Below are positions 41,567-50,135 of a stretch of DNA of 64,000 nt, in pieces. The notes beneath the pieces are model-generated. The model made no database searches and had not been told where the DNA came from. It was given only the letters and a program-made list of their open reading frames with translations. The stretch's first letter is position 1. Each line of letters starts with the position of its first letter. Location: NCBI RefSeq assembly GCF_001563225.1, contig NZ_CP014206.1, forward strand, positions 124,001-188,000. Reading direction: 5' to 3'. This stretch comes from Pseudodesulfovibrio indicus. GTDB lineage: Bacteria > Desulfobacterota > Desulfovibrionia > Desulfovibrionales > Desulfovibrionaceae. The position numbers and the translations under genes are program-made.

Positions 41567-42331
41567 ATGAGCGAAAAGACGAGAACCATAGTCCGCGTCA
41601 TCGGCGTGAAAAAGACCTTCACCATGGGCAAGGTCGATCTCCAGGCGCTCAAGGGCGTGGACCTGGAGATCTTCGCCGGGGAATACATTTCCATCATGGG
41701 ACCGTCCGGCTCGGGCAAGTCCACCCTGTTCAACATGATCGGCGGCCTGGACAAGCCCACCGAGGGCAAGGTGTTCATCGACGAGGTGGACATCTCCCAG
41801 CTCGACGCCTTCGAGCTGGCCTGGCTCAGAAACCGCAAGATCGGCTACATCTTCCAGACCTTCAACCTGATCCCGGTGATGACCGCCCTGGAGAACGTCA
41901 CCCTGCCCATGACCTTTGCGGGCATGAACGCGGACGACGCCCAGGACAAGGGCATCGAGCTGCTCAAGCTGGTCGGTCTGGGCGAACGGTTCCAGCACAA
42001 GCCGCTGGAGCTGTCCGGCGGCCAGCAGCAGCGCGTGGCCGTGGCCCGGTCCCTGGCCAACGACCCGTCCATCGTCCTGGCGGACGAACCCACCGGCAAC
42101 CTGGACCTTTCCACGGGCGAGGAGATCATCGATCTGTTGCAGATGCTCTCCCAGGAGCGCGGGGTCACGGTCATCTCGGCCACCCACGACTACAAGATGC
42201 TCAACGTGTCCGACCGCGTGGTCTGGGTCCGCGACGGCCAGGTGGACCGCATCGAGCGGCGCGAGGAGCTGGACATCACCATCGGCGGCATCGGCGAGAA
42301 GCTCACCGGCCGCAAAGGGGCCGAGGCCTAG
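41567..42331 (+). CDS. LolD/MacB-type ABC ATPase
   Basis: A 254-residue ATP-binding protein: Walker A GPSGSGKST (about 46-54), FQTFNLIPVMTALENV, signature LSGGQQQRVAVARSLAN, Walker B ILADEPTGNLD, H-loop ATHDYKMLN. The GNLD variant and the QTFNLIP segment are typical of ATPases that serve FtsX-type mechanotransmission permeases rather than substrate channels. It sits between two FtsX-type genes and should power both or a mixed complex. Confidence 0.93.
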   Translation: MSEKTRTIVRVIGVKKTFTMGKVDLQALKGVDLEIFAGEYISIMGPSGSGKSTLFNMIGGLDKPTEGKVFIDEVDISQLDAFELAWLRNRKIGYIFQTFNLIPVMTALENVTLPMTFAGMNADDAQDKGIELLKLVGLGERFQHKPLELSGGQQQRVAVARSLANDPSIVLADEPTGNLDLSTGEEIIDLLQMLSQERGVTVISATHDYKMLNVSDRVVWVRDGQVDRIERREELDITIGGIGEKLTGRKGAEA

Positions 42332-42334
42332 CCC

Positions 42335-45300
42335 ATGGCCCGGCGCGGCGCATTCCCGTTCCCGGCCCTGACGCCGGTCCTGACCGCGATCCTGCTCGCG
42401 GCCGTTTGCGTCCTGGCGGCGGTCGGCCCCGTCCCGGCCGCGCCCATGGCGGGTTCCATGGGCGACTCCATGGGGCACGGCATGAAAGGACCCATGCAGG
42501 GCTCCATGGCCGGTCCCATGGGAGGTCCCATGGCCGGGCGCATGGACAAGGGGCGGCAGTTCATGCTCGCCCTGAGCGGGATCGAGGACCGCTCCCCCGG
42601 CTCTCCCGGCCTGGACCGGGCGGCGGACCTGGTCGAGAACGAACTGCGCATCCTTTTCCCGGACGCCACCTTCGGGCGGCAGTCCTTCCATGTCCCGGTG
42701 CAGATCCAGGAAGGCGCGGAGCTGTTCGTCCGCGAGACCGGCCGGACCGAGCCGCTGCGCCAGTTGCGGGCCAACGCCCTGTCCCCCGGCGCCGTGGCGC
42801 CCCCGGGCATCGAGGGCAACCTGATCTACGTGGGCCAGGGCCGGGTGGCCGACTTCAACTCCCTGGACGTCGAGGGGTCCGTGGTCCTCATGGACATGGA
42901 TTCCGGCAAAAACTGGAACAACGCGGCCATGCTCGGCGCGCGCGGCCTGATCTTCGTGGGCGCGGGCGGCGACGGCGGTCCGGCCCCCAGGGCCAGGTTC
43001 GAGAACAAGTTCGAGCTGACCCCGGTGGATTTCCCGATCTTCTGGATTTCCCGCGAGCGCGCCCAGGCCCTGTTCGGCGACGACCTCGTGCGGCGCGGTC
43101 CCCACGCCCTGGGCCGGGCCGGGCTGACCTCCAAGGGCAAATGGCGCAACCAGCGGCTGGAGAACGTCTACTGCCGCATCGCGGGCAGCGACCCCGAACT
43201 TTCGAAGCAGACGGTCATCGTCGAGAGCTTCTACGACTCCACCGCCCTGGTGGAAGGCCACGCGCCCGGCGCGGACGAGGCGTCGTCCATGGGCGCGTTC
43301 ATGGACCTGGCCGCGCACTTTGCCGCGCACCCGCCCAAGCGGTCGGTGCTCTTCCTGGCCACGGCGGGCAAGTCCCTGGCTCAGGCGGGCATGCGCGAGT
43401 TCACCTGGGCGCTGGTGACCAAGGGCAAGGAGCTCAAGGCGCGCAAGGGCGAGTTGGAGACGCTGGTGGCCGACACCGAGCGGACACTGGCCCTGCTGCG
43501 CGAGGCCGAGCCGCTCTCCCCCGCGACCCTGACCGAGCCCGAGGACTCCAAGCTGCTCAAGACCGCGCTCAAGGCCGTGGTCCGCAACCGCGAGGACGAC
43601 ATCACCGGCGAGCTCATGCGGCTCAGGCTGCTGACCGCCCCGGACGGCGCGGGGTCCGTCCAGGAGCGCATCCGCAACCTGGCCGACGAGCGCATCGGGC
43701 TGAAACGGCTCAACTGGGTCAACTCCACGGTGGACGACTTCGCCCTGCCCGACGCGGAGCGCGCCGCCCTTGGGAAATTCATCGCCGACGCCGACCGCGA
43801 CCGGTCCGCCATCCTGGCCGACGCCTCGGGCCAGCTCGAAGACATCGCTTCGGCCCGCAAGGTGCGCGACGCCCTGGGCGAGACTTCCATCGCGGCCCAC
43901 GTCTCGCTGTATCTTTCCTCCCACGGCAACGGATTGGGCGGCTTCGACCAGGGCTGGCTCATCGACATCAAGCCCGACGTCAACCGGACCGCCTTCTTCC
44001 GCCCGCTGGACACGGTCATGAAGGACGCCGTGGACCGGCTGAGGGAATACCATCCGCGCACGGCGCACCTGTTCCGCGACACCCTGCGGCCCGGCAAGCG
44101 CGCCTGGCAGAGCTACCTCCCGGACAGCCCGGAACTGGGCGGCGAACCCATGGCCCTGGCCGGACTGCCCGGCTTCACCCTGGCCACTGTGCACGACGTG
44201 CGCCCGGCCTGGGGCACCCCCTACGACCGGCCCGGCCGGGTGGACTTCGACTTTCTCAACCGCCAGTCCCGGCTGGTCACGACCCTGGTCTCGGCCCTTT
44301 GCAGCGAGGAGATCGCGGACGCGGGCGAACGGGAAAAGAACAACTTCGTCACCGTGGAGGGAAGGGCAAACCTGCTGCGCAAGGGCGAGATCTTCCCGGA
44401 CCGGCCCGGCACCGGCATGGTGGTCCTGGCCTTCCAGTGGCAGACCCGCAACTACGGCATGGTGGACACCCAGGGCAATTTCCGCATCCCCGGCCTGGCC
44501 AGCAAGAAGGTCAGTTACCACAAGGCGGTCATCGAGGCCTTCAAGTTCAACGACGTCACCGGGCTGGCCGACTGGGCCATCGACAAGCCCAAGACCGGCA
44601 AGAACGCCTACCGGCTGAAGCTCTCCCGCGCGGTGCAGGCCACGGACCTGATCCTCTTCTCCTGCACCCAGACCACCCTGTTCGACATGTTCGAGCCGCG
44701 CACCTTCAAGTATCTCTACCGGCCGGAGCTCATCGACGGGCGCACCGAGGCCCCGCCCGTGAGCTACTGGTACAGTCGGCTGGACACCCGTTCCTCCACC
44801 CTGGGGACCCTGTTCCTGGAGCCGGATACCCCGGTCAAGCTGACCCTGTCCGACACGGTCCTGGACAAGAAGGTCCTGCTGCTCAACGCGGACAGGGAAC
44901 ACCCGCAGGGATTGGGCTACATCGCCCGCCAGTGGCCGGTGATCCCCATGACCGAGTTCCGCTCGGCCCGCGACATGTGGCGGCTGCTCGGCCCGCGCAT
45001 CGACAATCTCGAGGACAAGGGCATCGTCAACGACCGCATCCGGCTGCTGCGCAAGCTCGGCGACCAGGACCTGGCCAACGCCTACAAGTTCAAGGAAGCC
45101 AAGCAGTGGGACAAGTTCGTGGAGGCGTCCCGCGCCTCGCTGTCCAAGGCGAGCCGGGTCTACAACGACGTGGACAAGACCCAGAAGGACGTGCTCTTCG
45201 GCGTGCTCTTCTACGTGGCCCTGTTCGTGCCCTTCGCCTACTGCATGGAGCGGCTGTTCTTCTCCTTCGTGGACATCAAGAAGCGGATCGTCGCCTTTCT

Positions 45301-47344
45301 CGGCTTCCTGGTCGGGATCATCGGGGTGGTCTATCTGGTCCACCCGGCCTTCCAGCTGACCTACTCGCCCCTGGTGGTCATCCTGGCCTTCTTCATCCTG
45401 GCCCTGTCGCTGCTCGTCTCCCTGATCATCTTCTTCCGCTTCGAGCGCGAGATGGTCGAGCTGCAAAAGCGCAGCTCCCACGTCAAGCTGACCGGCATCT
45501 CGCCCATGGCCGCCTTCGGCGCGGCCTTCGTCCTCGGCGTGGGCAACCTCAAGCGCCGCCCCCTGCGGACCTTCCTGACCCTCGCCACCCTGGTCATCCT
45601 GACCTTCACCATCATGAACTTCACCACGGTCAAGTCCGTGCGCCAGGCAGGGTGGTCCAAGTTCAGCGGCCACGCCTCCTATAACGGGCTGATGGTCAAG
45701 TACCTCAACTGGCAGGACCTGCCGGTGGAGGCCCTGTCCGTGGTCCGCAATTCCTTCTCCGGCACCGGCGTGGTGGCCCCGCGCGCGTGGTACGACACCG
45801 GCTTCACCTCGGACAAGTCGCGCGCCCCGCTCATTCCGGTGGAACGCGACGGCAAGGAGACGCGGGGACGCGGCCTCATCGGCCTGTCCTGGCTGGAGCC
45901 GCAGGTCAGCGGCCTGGACCGCATCCTGGTCAAGGGCCGCTGGTTCCGCGAGGGCGAACGCCAAGCGATCCTGCTGCCCAGGCGCATGGCAGACCAGATC
46001 GGCGCGGACCCGGACGACCCGGCCCGCAGCAAGGTGGTCCTGTGGGGCATCCCCCTGACCGTGGTCGGCGTGTTCGACGACAACGGGCTGCGCGACAACC
46101 CGGACCTCGACGGCGAGCCGATCACGCCCATCGTCTTCCCGAACCAGGCGGCCACCCAGCTCTCCGAGGTGGAGGCCGAGGCCATCGAGAACGGCGAGGA
46201 CGTCATGGCCACCGAGTCCCGCTACCAGCACATCCCCGGCTTCGAGACCGTGATCATCCCGGCCGAGGAGCTGCTGGCCCTGTCCGCGGGCAGGCTCAAG
46301 GGCATCGCCGTGCACCCCGACGTGGGCCACCGCGTGGGCGACGACCTGGGCGAGCGGTTCGGCCTGCTCCTGTTCAAGGGGTCGCCGGACGGCACCTTCC
46401 TGTACTACGCCTCGGACGCGGTCAACTATTCGGGCATGGCCAACATCCTGATCCCGCTGGCCATCTCCATCCTGATCGTGCTCAACACCATGATCGGCTC
46501 GGTCTACGAGCGCCGCCCGGAGATCGCGGTCTACACCTCGGTGGGGCTGGCCCCGCCGCACGTGGCCTTCCTGTTCATCGCCGAGGCCCTGGCCTTTGCG
46601 GTCATCTCCGTGGTGGTCGGCTACATCCTGGCCCAGACCTCCAGCGCGTTCCTGGCCGGGACCTCGCTGTGGGCGGGCATGACCGCCAACTACTCGTCCA
46701 CTGCGGGCGTGGCCGCCATGATCCTGGTCATCGGCGTGGTCCTGATCTCGGCCATCTACCCGGCGCGGGTGGCGGCCTCCATCGCCATCCCGGACGTGAA
46801 CAAGTCCTGGACCATGCCCAAGGCCGAGGGCGGCCGCATGACCGTAATCCTGCCCTTCCTGATCAAGATGACCGAGATGAACTCGGCGGGCGGGTTCCTG
46901 CGCCAGTACTACATGGCCCACCACGACGTGTCCCACGGCATGTTCTGCACCGACGACATGGTCTGCAACTTCCTCGACCTGGAGCAGCAGGAGGTCCGGA
47001 CCGGACTGCTTTCCGGCGCGACCCCGGACATCCCCCTGTCCGACGACCTGTGCTTCTCCATGGACCTGCGCGTCTGGCTGGCCCCCTTCGACTTCGGCGT
47101 GCGCCAAAAGGTCAAGCTGGTCTTCTGCCCGTCGGACATCTACCAGGGGTTCCGCCAGATCAAGGTGGTCCTGGCCCATGAGGCGGGCGAACTGACCGCC
47201 TGGGAAAACCTGAACCGGAATTTCATCAACGACCTGCGCAAGCAACTGCTGGTCTGGCGCTCCCTGGACGACGACGCCGTCGTCAAGTACGCCCGCGACC
47301 TGGACGCCGTGCGCGAAAGCGCCGATAGGGAGGTGGAGGCATGA
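42335..47344 (+). CDS. 1669-residue fusion: degenerate M28 peptidase domain and FtsX permease
   Basis: Signal or anchor helix (about 10-32), then a Met/Gly-rich stretch (38-70, fifteen Met or nearly so). Residues about 75-360 resemble an M28 aminopeptidase with a PA domain (GLIFVGAGG and the DVEGSVVLMDMD strand), but the metal ligands are mostly gone: FYDS where HxDS is expected, GADEASSM for GADDNASG, and no Glu-Glu pair. A long periplasmic part follows; helices at about 970-1060, then an FtsX domain from about 1065 (RRPLRTFLTLATLVILTF) with three helices near 1365-1495 and YPARVAASIAIPD. A cytoplasmic tail of about 160 residues closes. Gene starts 4 bases after the ATPase gene and overlaps the next by 4 bases. 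Confidence 0.85.
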   Translation: MARRGAFPFPALTPVLTAILLAAVCVLAAVGPVPAAPMAGSMGDSMGHGMKGPMQGSMAGPMGGPMAGRMDKGRQFMLALSGIEDRSPGSPGLDRAADLVENELRILFPDATFGRQSFHVPVQIQEGAELFVRETGRTEPLRQLRANALSPGAVAPPGIEGNLIYVGQGRVADFNSLDVEGSVVLMDMDSGKNWNNAAMLGARGLIFVGAGGDGGPAPRARFENKFELTPVDFPIFWISRERAQALFGDDLVRRGPHALGRAGLTSKGKWRNQRLENVYCRIAGSDPELSKQTVIVESFYDSTALVEGHAPGADEASSMGAFMDLAAHFAAHPPKRSVLFLATAGKSLAQAGMREFTWALVTKGKELKARKGELETLVADTERTLALLREAEPLSPATLTEPEDSKLLKTALKAVVRNREDDITGELMRLRLLTAPDGAGSVQERIRNLADERIGLKRLNWVNSTVDDFALPDAERAALGKFIADADRDRSAILADASGQLEDIASARKVRDALGETSIAAHVSLYLSSHGNGLGGFDQGWLIDIKPDVNRTAFFRPLDTVMKDAVDRLREYHPRTAHLFRDTLRPGKRAWQSYLPDSPELGGEPMALAGLPGFTLATVHDVRPAWGTPYDRPGRVDFDFLNRQSRLVTTLVSALCSEEIADAGEREKNNFVTVEGRANLLRKGEIFPDRPGTGMVVLAFQWQTRNYGMVDTQGNFRIPGLASKKVSYHKAVIEAFKFNDVTGLADWAIDKPKTGKNAYRLKLSRAVQATDLILFSCTQTTLFDMFEPRTFKYLYRPELIDGRTEAPPVSYWYSRLDTRSSTLGTLFLEPDTPVKLTLSDTVLDKKVLLLNADREHPQGLGYIARQWPVIPMTEFRSARDMWRLLGPRIDNLEDKGIVNDRIRLLRKLGDQDLANAYKFKEAKQWDKFVEASRASLSKASRVYNDVDKTQKDVLFGVLFYVALFVPFAYCMERLFFSFVDIKKRIVAFLGFLVGIIGVVYLVHPAFQLTYSPLVVILAFFILALSLLVSLIIFFRFEREMVELQKRSSHVKLTGISPMAAFGAAFVLGVGNLKRRPLRTFLTLATLVILTFTIMNFTTVKSVRQAGWSKFSGHASYNGLMVKYLNWQDLPVEALSVVRNSFSGTGVVAPRAWYDTGFTSDKSRAPLIPVERDGKETRGRGLIGLSWLEPQVSGLDRILVKGRWFREGERQAILLPRRMADQIGADPDDPARSKVVLWGIPLTVVGVFDDNGLRDNPDLDGEPITPIVFPNQAATQLSEVEAEAIENGEDVMATESRYQHIPGFETVIIPAEELLALSAGRLKGIAVHPDVGHRVGDDLGERFGLLLFKGSPDGTFLYYASDAVNYSGMANILIPLAISILIVLNTMIGSVYERRPEIAVYTSVGLAPPHVAFLFIAEALAFAVISVVVGYILAQTSSAFLAGTSLWAGMTANYSSTAGVAAMILVIGVVLISAIYPARVAASIAIPDVNKSWTMPKAEGGRMTVILPFLIKMTEMNSAGGFLRQYYMAHHDVSHGMFCTDDMVCNFLDLEQQEVRTGLLSGATPDIPLSDDLCFSMDLRVWLAPFDFGVRQKVKLVFCPSDIYQGFRQIKVVLAHEAGELTAWENLNRNFINDLRKQLLVWRSLDDDAVVKYARDLDAVRESADREVEA

Positions 47345-49344
47345 ACGGCAGACTGAGGCTGCGCGCGCTTCTGACCGGGCTGGCCCTCGGCCTGTTCCTG
47401 TGCGTCTTCACCCCGTTCAACAACGCGGTCCTGGGCGGCGAGCCGCTGGGCGGCGGCCACTTCCCCCTGGCCCCGTTCTTCATCCTGGCCTGGCTCTTCG
47501 TCCTCGACGCCGCGGCCTCGCGCCTGACCCGCAGGCCGCCCTTCTACTCGGGCGTGGAGCTGCTGGTGGTCTGGCTGATGATGGTCCTGTTCACGGCCAT
47601 CGGCTATGCGGGGCTGACCGAGACCTTCTTCGTCAACATCACCGCGCCGCTGCGCTTCGCCAAGGACGCCTACCGCTGGACCGAGGTCCTGGGGCCGCTG
47701 TTGCCCGAGGCCTGGTTCCCGCACTCCCCCGAGGCCGTGTCCCTGCTCTTCCAGGGACTTGAGGGCGGGCGCGACATGTCCGTGACCCAGGTTCTGGCCG
47801 CCATCCCGTGGTCGGTCTGGCTGCCGCCGCTCCTGGTCTGGGCCCTGTTCATTCTCGGCGCCTACTTCGTCATGGTCTGCCTGATGGCCCTGTTCGGCCG
47901 CCAGTGGGTGGTCAACGAGCGGGTCAACTTCCCGCTCCTGCGCGTGCCCATGCTCATGGGCGAGGCTCTGGACCAGAAGCAGTTCGGCAGCTGGTGGTCC
48001 AACCGGTTCCTGCTCATCGGCCTGGTCTTTACCGGCGCGCTCCACCTGCTCAACGGGCTGCATTTCTACTATCCGTCCGTGCCCGAACTGCCGACCCTGG
48101 TGCTGGCCGGGTCCTATTTCCCAAAATTCGGCCTGTTCTCGGGCTTCTACAAGCTCAAACTCTACTTCATCCCGGCCTTCGTGGGCTTCGCCTTCCTGAC
48201 CACCCGCCAGATATCCTTCTCCATGTGGTTCTTCCACCTCATGGCCGGGCTGCTCTTCGGCGCGCTCTACGTCATAGGCTGGCAACTGCCCGAGGCCGCA
48301 CTGGGCACCACGCTGGGCCCGGACCTGGCCCGGCCCGAGAACGCCCAGACCATCGGCTCCTACGCCATCTTCTTCCTGTTCCTCATCTGGCTGGCCCGCC
48401 ACCACCTGCGCGAGACCGTGTTCTGCATGCTCCGCCCGGTCTGCGGCGGCAAGCCGCTCCACAAGCCCGGCTTCAACGAACCGCCCGAAACCTGGGCGCC
48501 CCCGGCCTGGCCGCTCATCGGCCTGGTCCTGGGCATGGCGTTCCTCATGGGCTGGTGCCGATGGTTCGGCCTGCCCTGGGCCGGGGCCGTGCTCCTGCCC
48601 ATGGCCTTCATGCTCGTGGTCCTGGTCACCAGCCGGCTGGTCTGCCAGGGCGGGCTGCCCTACTTCACCCTGACCGCCGCCCCGTCGGACGGGCTCATGG
48701 GCCTGTTCGGCACGGGCATCTTCGGGTCCGCCGGGCTGGCCGCCACCGCGGTCATGCAGAAGGTCCTGTTCCTGGACGTGCGCGAGGCCGTGGCCCCCAC
48801 CCTGTTCCACGGGGCCAAGATCGGCCAGGCCACCCGGCGGCGCAATCTCGTGCTGCTGGCCATCGGCCTGTCCCTGGCCCTGGCCGTGGCCGTGGCCTTC
48901 GCCACCATGCTCTATCTCGGCCACCGCTACGGGCTGCGCGAGCTGCGCCTGGACTGGGCCACCCAGACCGTGCTGGCCAACCTGGAGAACGCCCAGCGGC
49001 TGGTGGACCAGCCCGCCGGGCCGAACCGCTGGCTGCTCATCTACGCGGGCTTCGGCGCGCTGGTCATGTTCGCGCTCATCTACTGCTATTACAAGCTGCC
49101 CTGGTGGCCCCTGCACCCGCTCGGCTACCTGGCGGCCTATTCCGCGGGCATGAAGATCCTGTGGTACCCGTTCTTCCTCGGCTGGCTGTGCAACCACCTG
49201 GTCCTGCACTACGGCGGCACCAGCCTGTACAACAAGGTCCGCTACCTGTTCATCGGCCTGATCCTCGGCGACTTCCTCATGGGCGGCGCCTACGCGATCA
49301 TCGGACTGTTCTCCAGCCAGGCGTACAGCGTCTTTCCCCTGTGA
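47341..49344 (+). CDS. Polytopic membrane protein, DUF6785-like
   Basis: A 667-residue protein with about 12-14 hydrophobic helices, Trp-rich loops, and internal motifs such as GRQWVVNERVNFPLLRVPM and SRLVCQGGLPYFTLTAAPS that match my recollection of the DUF6784/DUF6785 proteins found beside OPT-like transporters. Function unknown. Start ATG overlaps the stop of the giant gene (ATGA), a sign of tight coupling. It probably works with the OPT-like protein encoded two genes downstream. Confidence 0.7.
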   Translation: MNGRLRLRALLTGLALGLFLCVFTPFNNAVLGGEPLGGGHFPLAPFFILAWLFVLDAAASRLTRRPPFYSGVELLVVWLMMVLFTAIGYAGLTETFFVNITAPLRFAKDAYRWTEVLGPLLPEAWFPHSPEAVSLLFQGLEGGRDMSVTQVLAAIPWSVWLPPLLVWALFILGAYFVMVCLMALFGRQWVVNERVNFPLLRVPMLMGEALDQKQFGSWWSNRFLLIGLVFTGALHLLNGLHFYYPSVPELPTLVLAGSYFPKFGLFSGFYKLKLYFIPAFVGFAFLTTRQISFSMWFFHLMAGLLFGALYVIGWQLPEAALGTTLGPDLARPENAQTIGSYAIFFLFLIWLARHHLRETVFCMLRPVCGGKPLHKPGFNEPPETWAPPAWPLIGLVLGMAFLMGWCRWFGLPWAGAVLLPMAFMLVVLVTSRLVCQGGLPYFTLTAAPSDGLMGLFGTGIFGSAGLAATAVMQKVLFLDVREAVAPTLFHGAKIGQATRRRNLVLLAIGLSLALAVAVAFATMLYLGHRYGLRELRLDWATQTVLANLENAQRLVDQPAGPNRWLLIYAGFGALVMFALIYCYYKLPWWPLHPLGYLAAYSAGMKILWYPFFLGWLCNHLVLHYGGTSLYNKVRYLFIGLILGDFLMGGAYAIIGLFSSQAYSVFPL

Positions 49345-49355
49345 CGGAGTCGGCC

Positions 49356-50123
49356 ATGAAACGCTTCCCCGCCCTCATAGCCCTCCTGCTGCTCGCCGCC
49401 CTGACCGGGACGGAATCGGCCCTTGCGGCCCAGGCCCGCCAAAGGCTGATCCTGTTCATCGCCCACGCGGACGTGCCGCCCTACTACATCGACGAGCCGG
49501 GCCAGCCCGGAAAGGGCATCCTGCCGGACATACTGCGGGCCATCACCGAATCGCTGGACATGACCTTCACCGTCCGGCGGCTGCCGGACAAACGGGGCTG
49601 GGACATGCTCCGCAAAGGGGACGTGGACGTCTATGCCTCGGCGCGTGAATGGGTCCTCGAACCGGATCGGTTCCTGTGGACCGAACCGTTCATGGTCAAC
49701 GAGGACGTGTTCCTCTACCTCGCCGACTCCACCCTGGCCTTCCACCACCCCCTGGACCTCTACGGCAAACGGGTGGCGGGCATAAAGGGATTCGTCTATC
49801 CCGCCCTGGAATCCCATTTCGGGCCGGGACGCATAGAACGCATCGACGCGCCCTCCCCGGACGCCCTGCTGCAACTCCTGATCCTGAACCGTGCCGACGC
49901 CATCCTCATCAACCGCACGGAAATAGAATGGATGTTCCACAACCGAAAGGACCTGAACCCGGACCTGTTCCGCATGGACCCCAACCCGGTGGACCTGGCC
50001 TGGTTCCGCTTCATCTTCCCGCGCAACCGCGACTGGGAACCCGTCATCGAGCAATTCAACGACCGCATCCGCGAGATGCGGGAAAACGGCGCCCTGGAGC
50101 GCATCCTCGACCACTACCGTTAG
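49356..50123 (+). CDS. Family-3 periplasmic solute-binding protein
   Basis: A 255-residue protein with a cleavable signal peptide (to ALAA, about residue 25) and the family-3 binding fold: HADVPPYYIDEPGQPGKGILPDI at the start split by the first lobe, KGDVDVYASAREW, and a C-terminal EQFNDRIREMRENGALERI. It belongs to the same class as the tandem pair at 32.8-34.4 kb. Embedded in the operon, it could capture a ligand for the OPT-like transporter or sense it. Confidence 0.82.
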   Translation: MKRFPALIALLLLAALTGTESALAAQARQRLILFIAHADVPPYYIDEPGQPGKGILPDILRAITESLDMTFTVRRLPDKRGWDMLRKGDVDVYASAREWVLEPDRFLWTEPFMVNEDVFLYLADSTLAFHHPLDLYGKRVAGIKGFVYPALESHFGPGRIERIDAPSPDALLQLLILNRADAILINRTEIEWMFHNRKDLNPDLFRMDPNPVDLAWFRFIFPRNRDWEPVIEQFNDRIREMRENGALERILDHYR

Positions 50124-50135
50124 GCCGGAGCGAGC

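Noticed and set aside
40855..42331. A complete LolCDE or MacAB system
   Set aside because: There is no LolC/LolE-size permease or MacA-type adaptor; the permeases are a minimal FtsX and a giant fusion.
41489..47245. A 1918-codon open frame on the minus strand opposite the FtsX fusion, and similar long antisense frames (for example 19265-21850 and 16538-19219)
   Set aside because: They lie opposite clearly recognisable proteins and arise from high GC at third positions; their translations are low-complexity and match no family.
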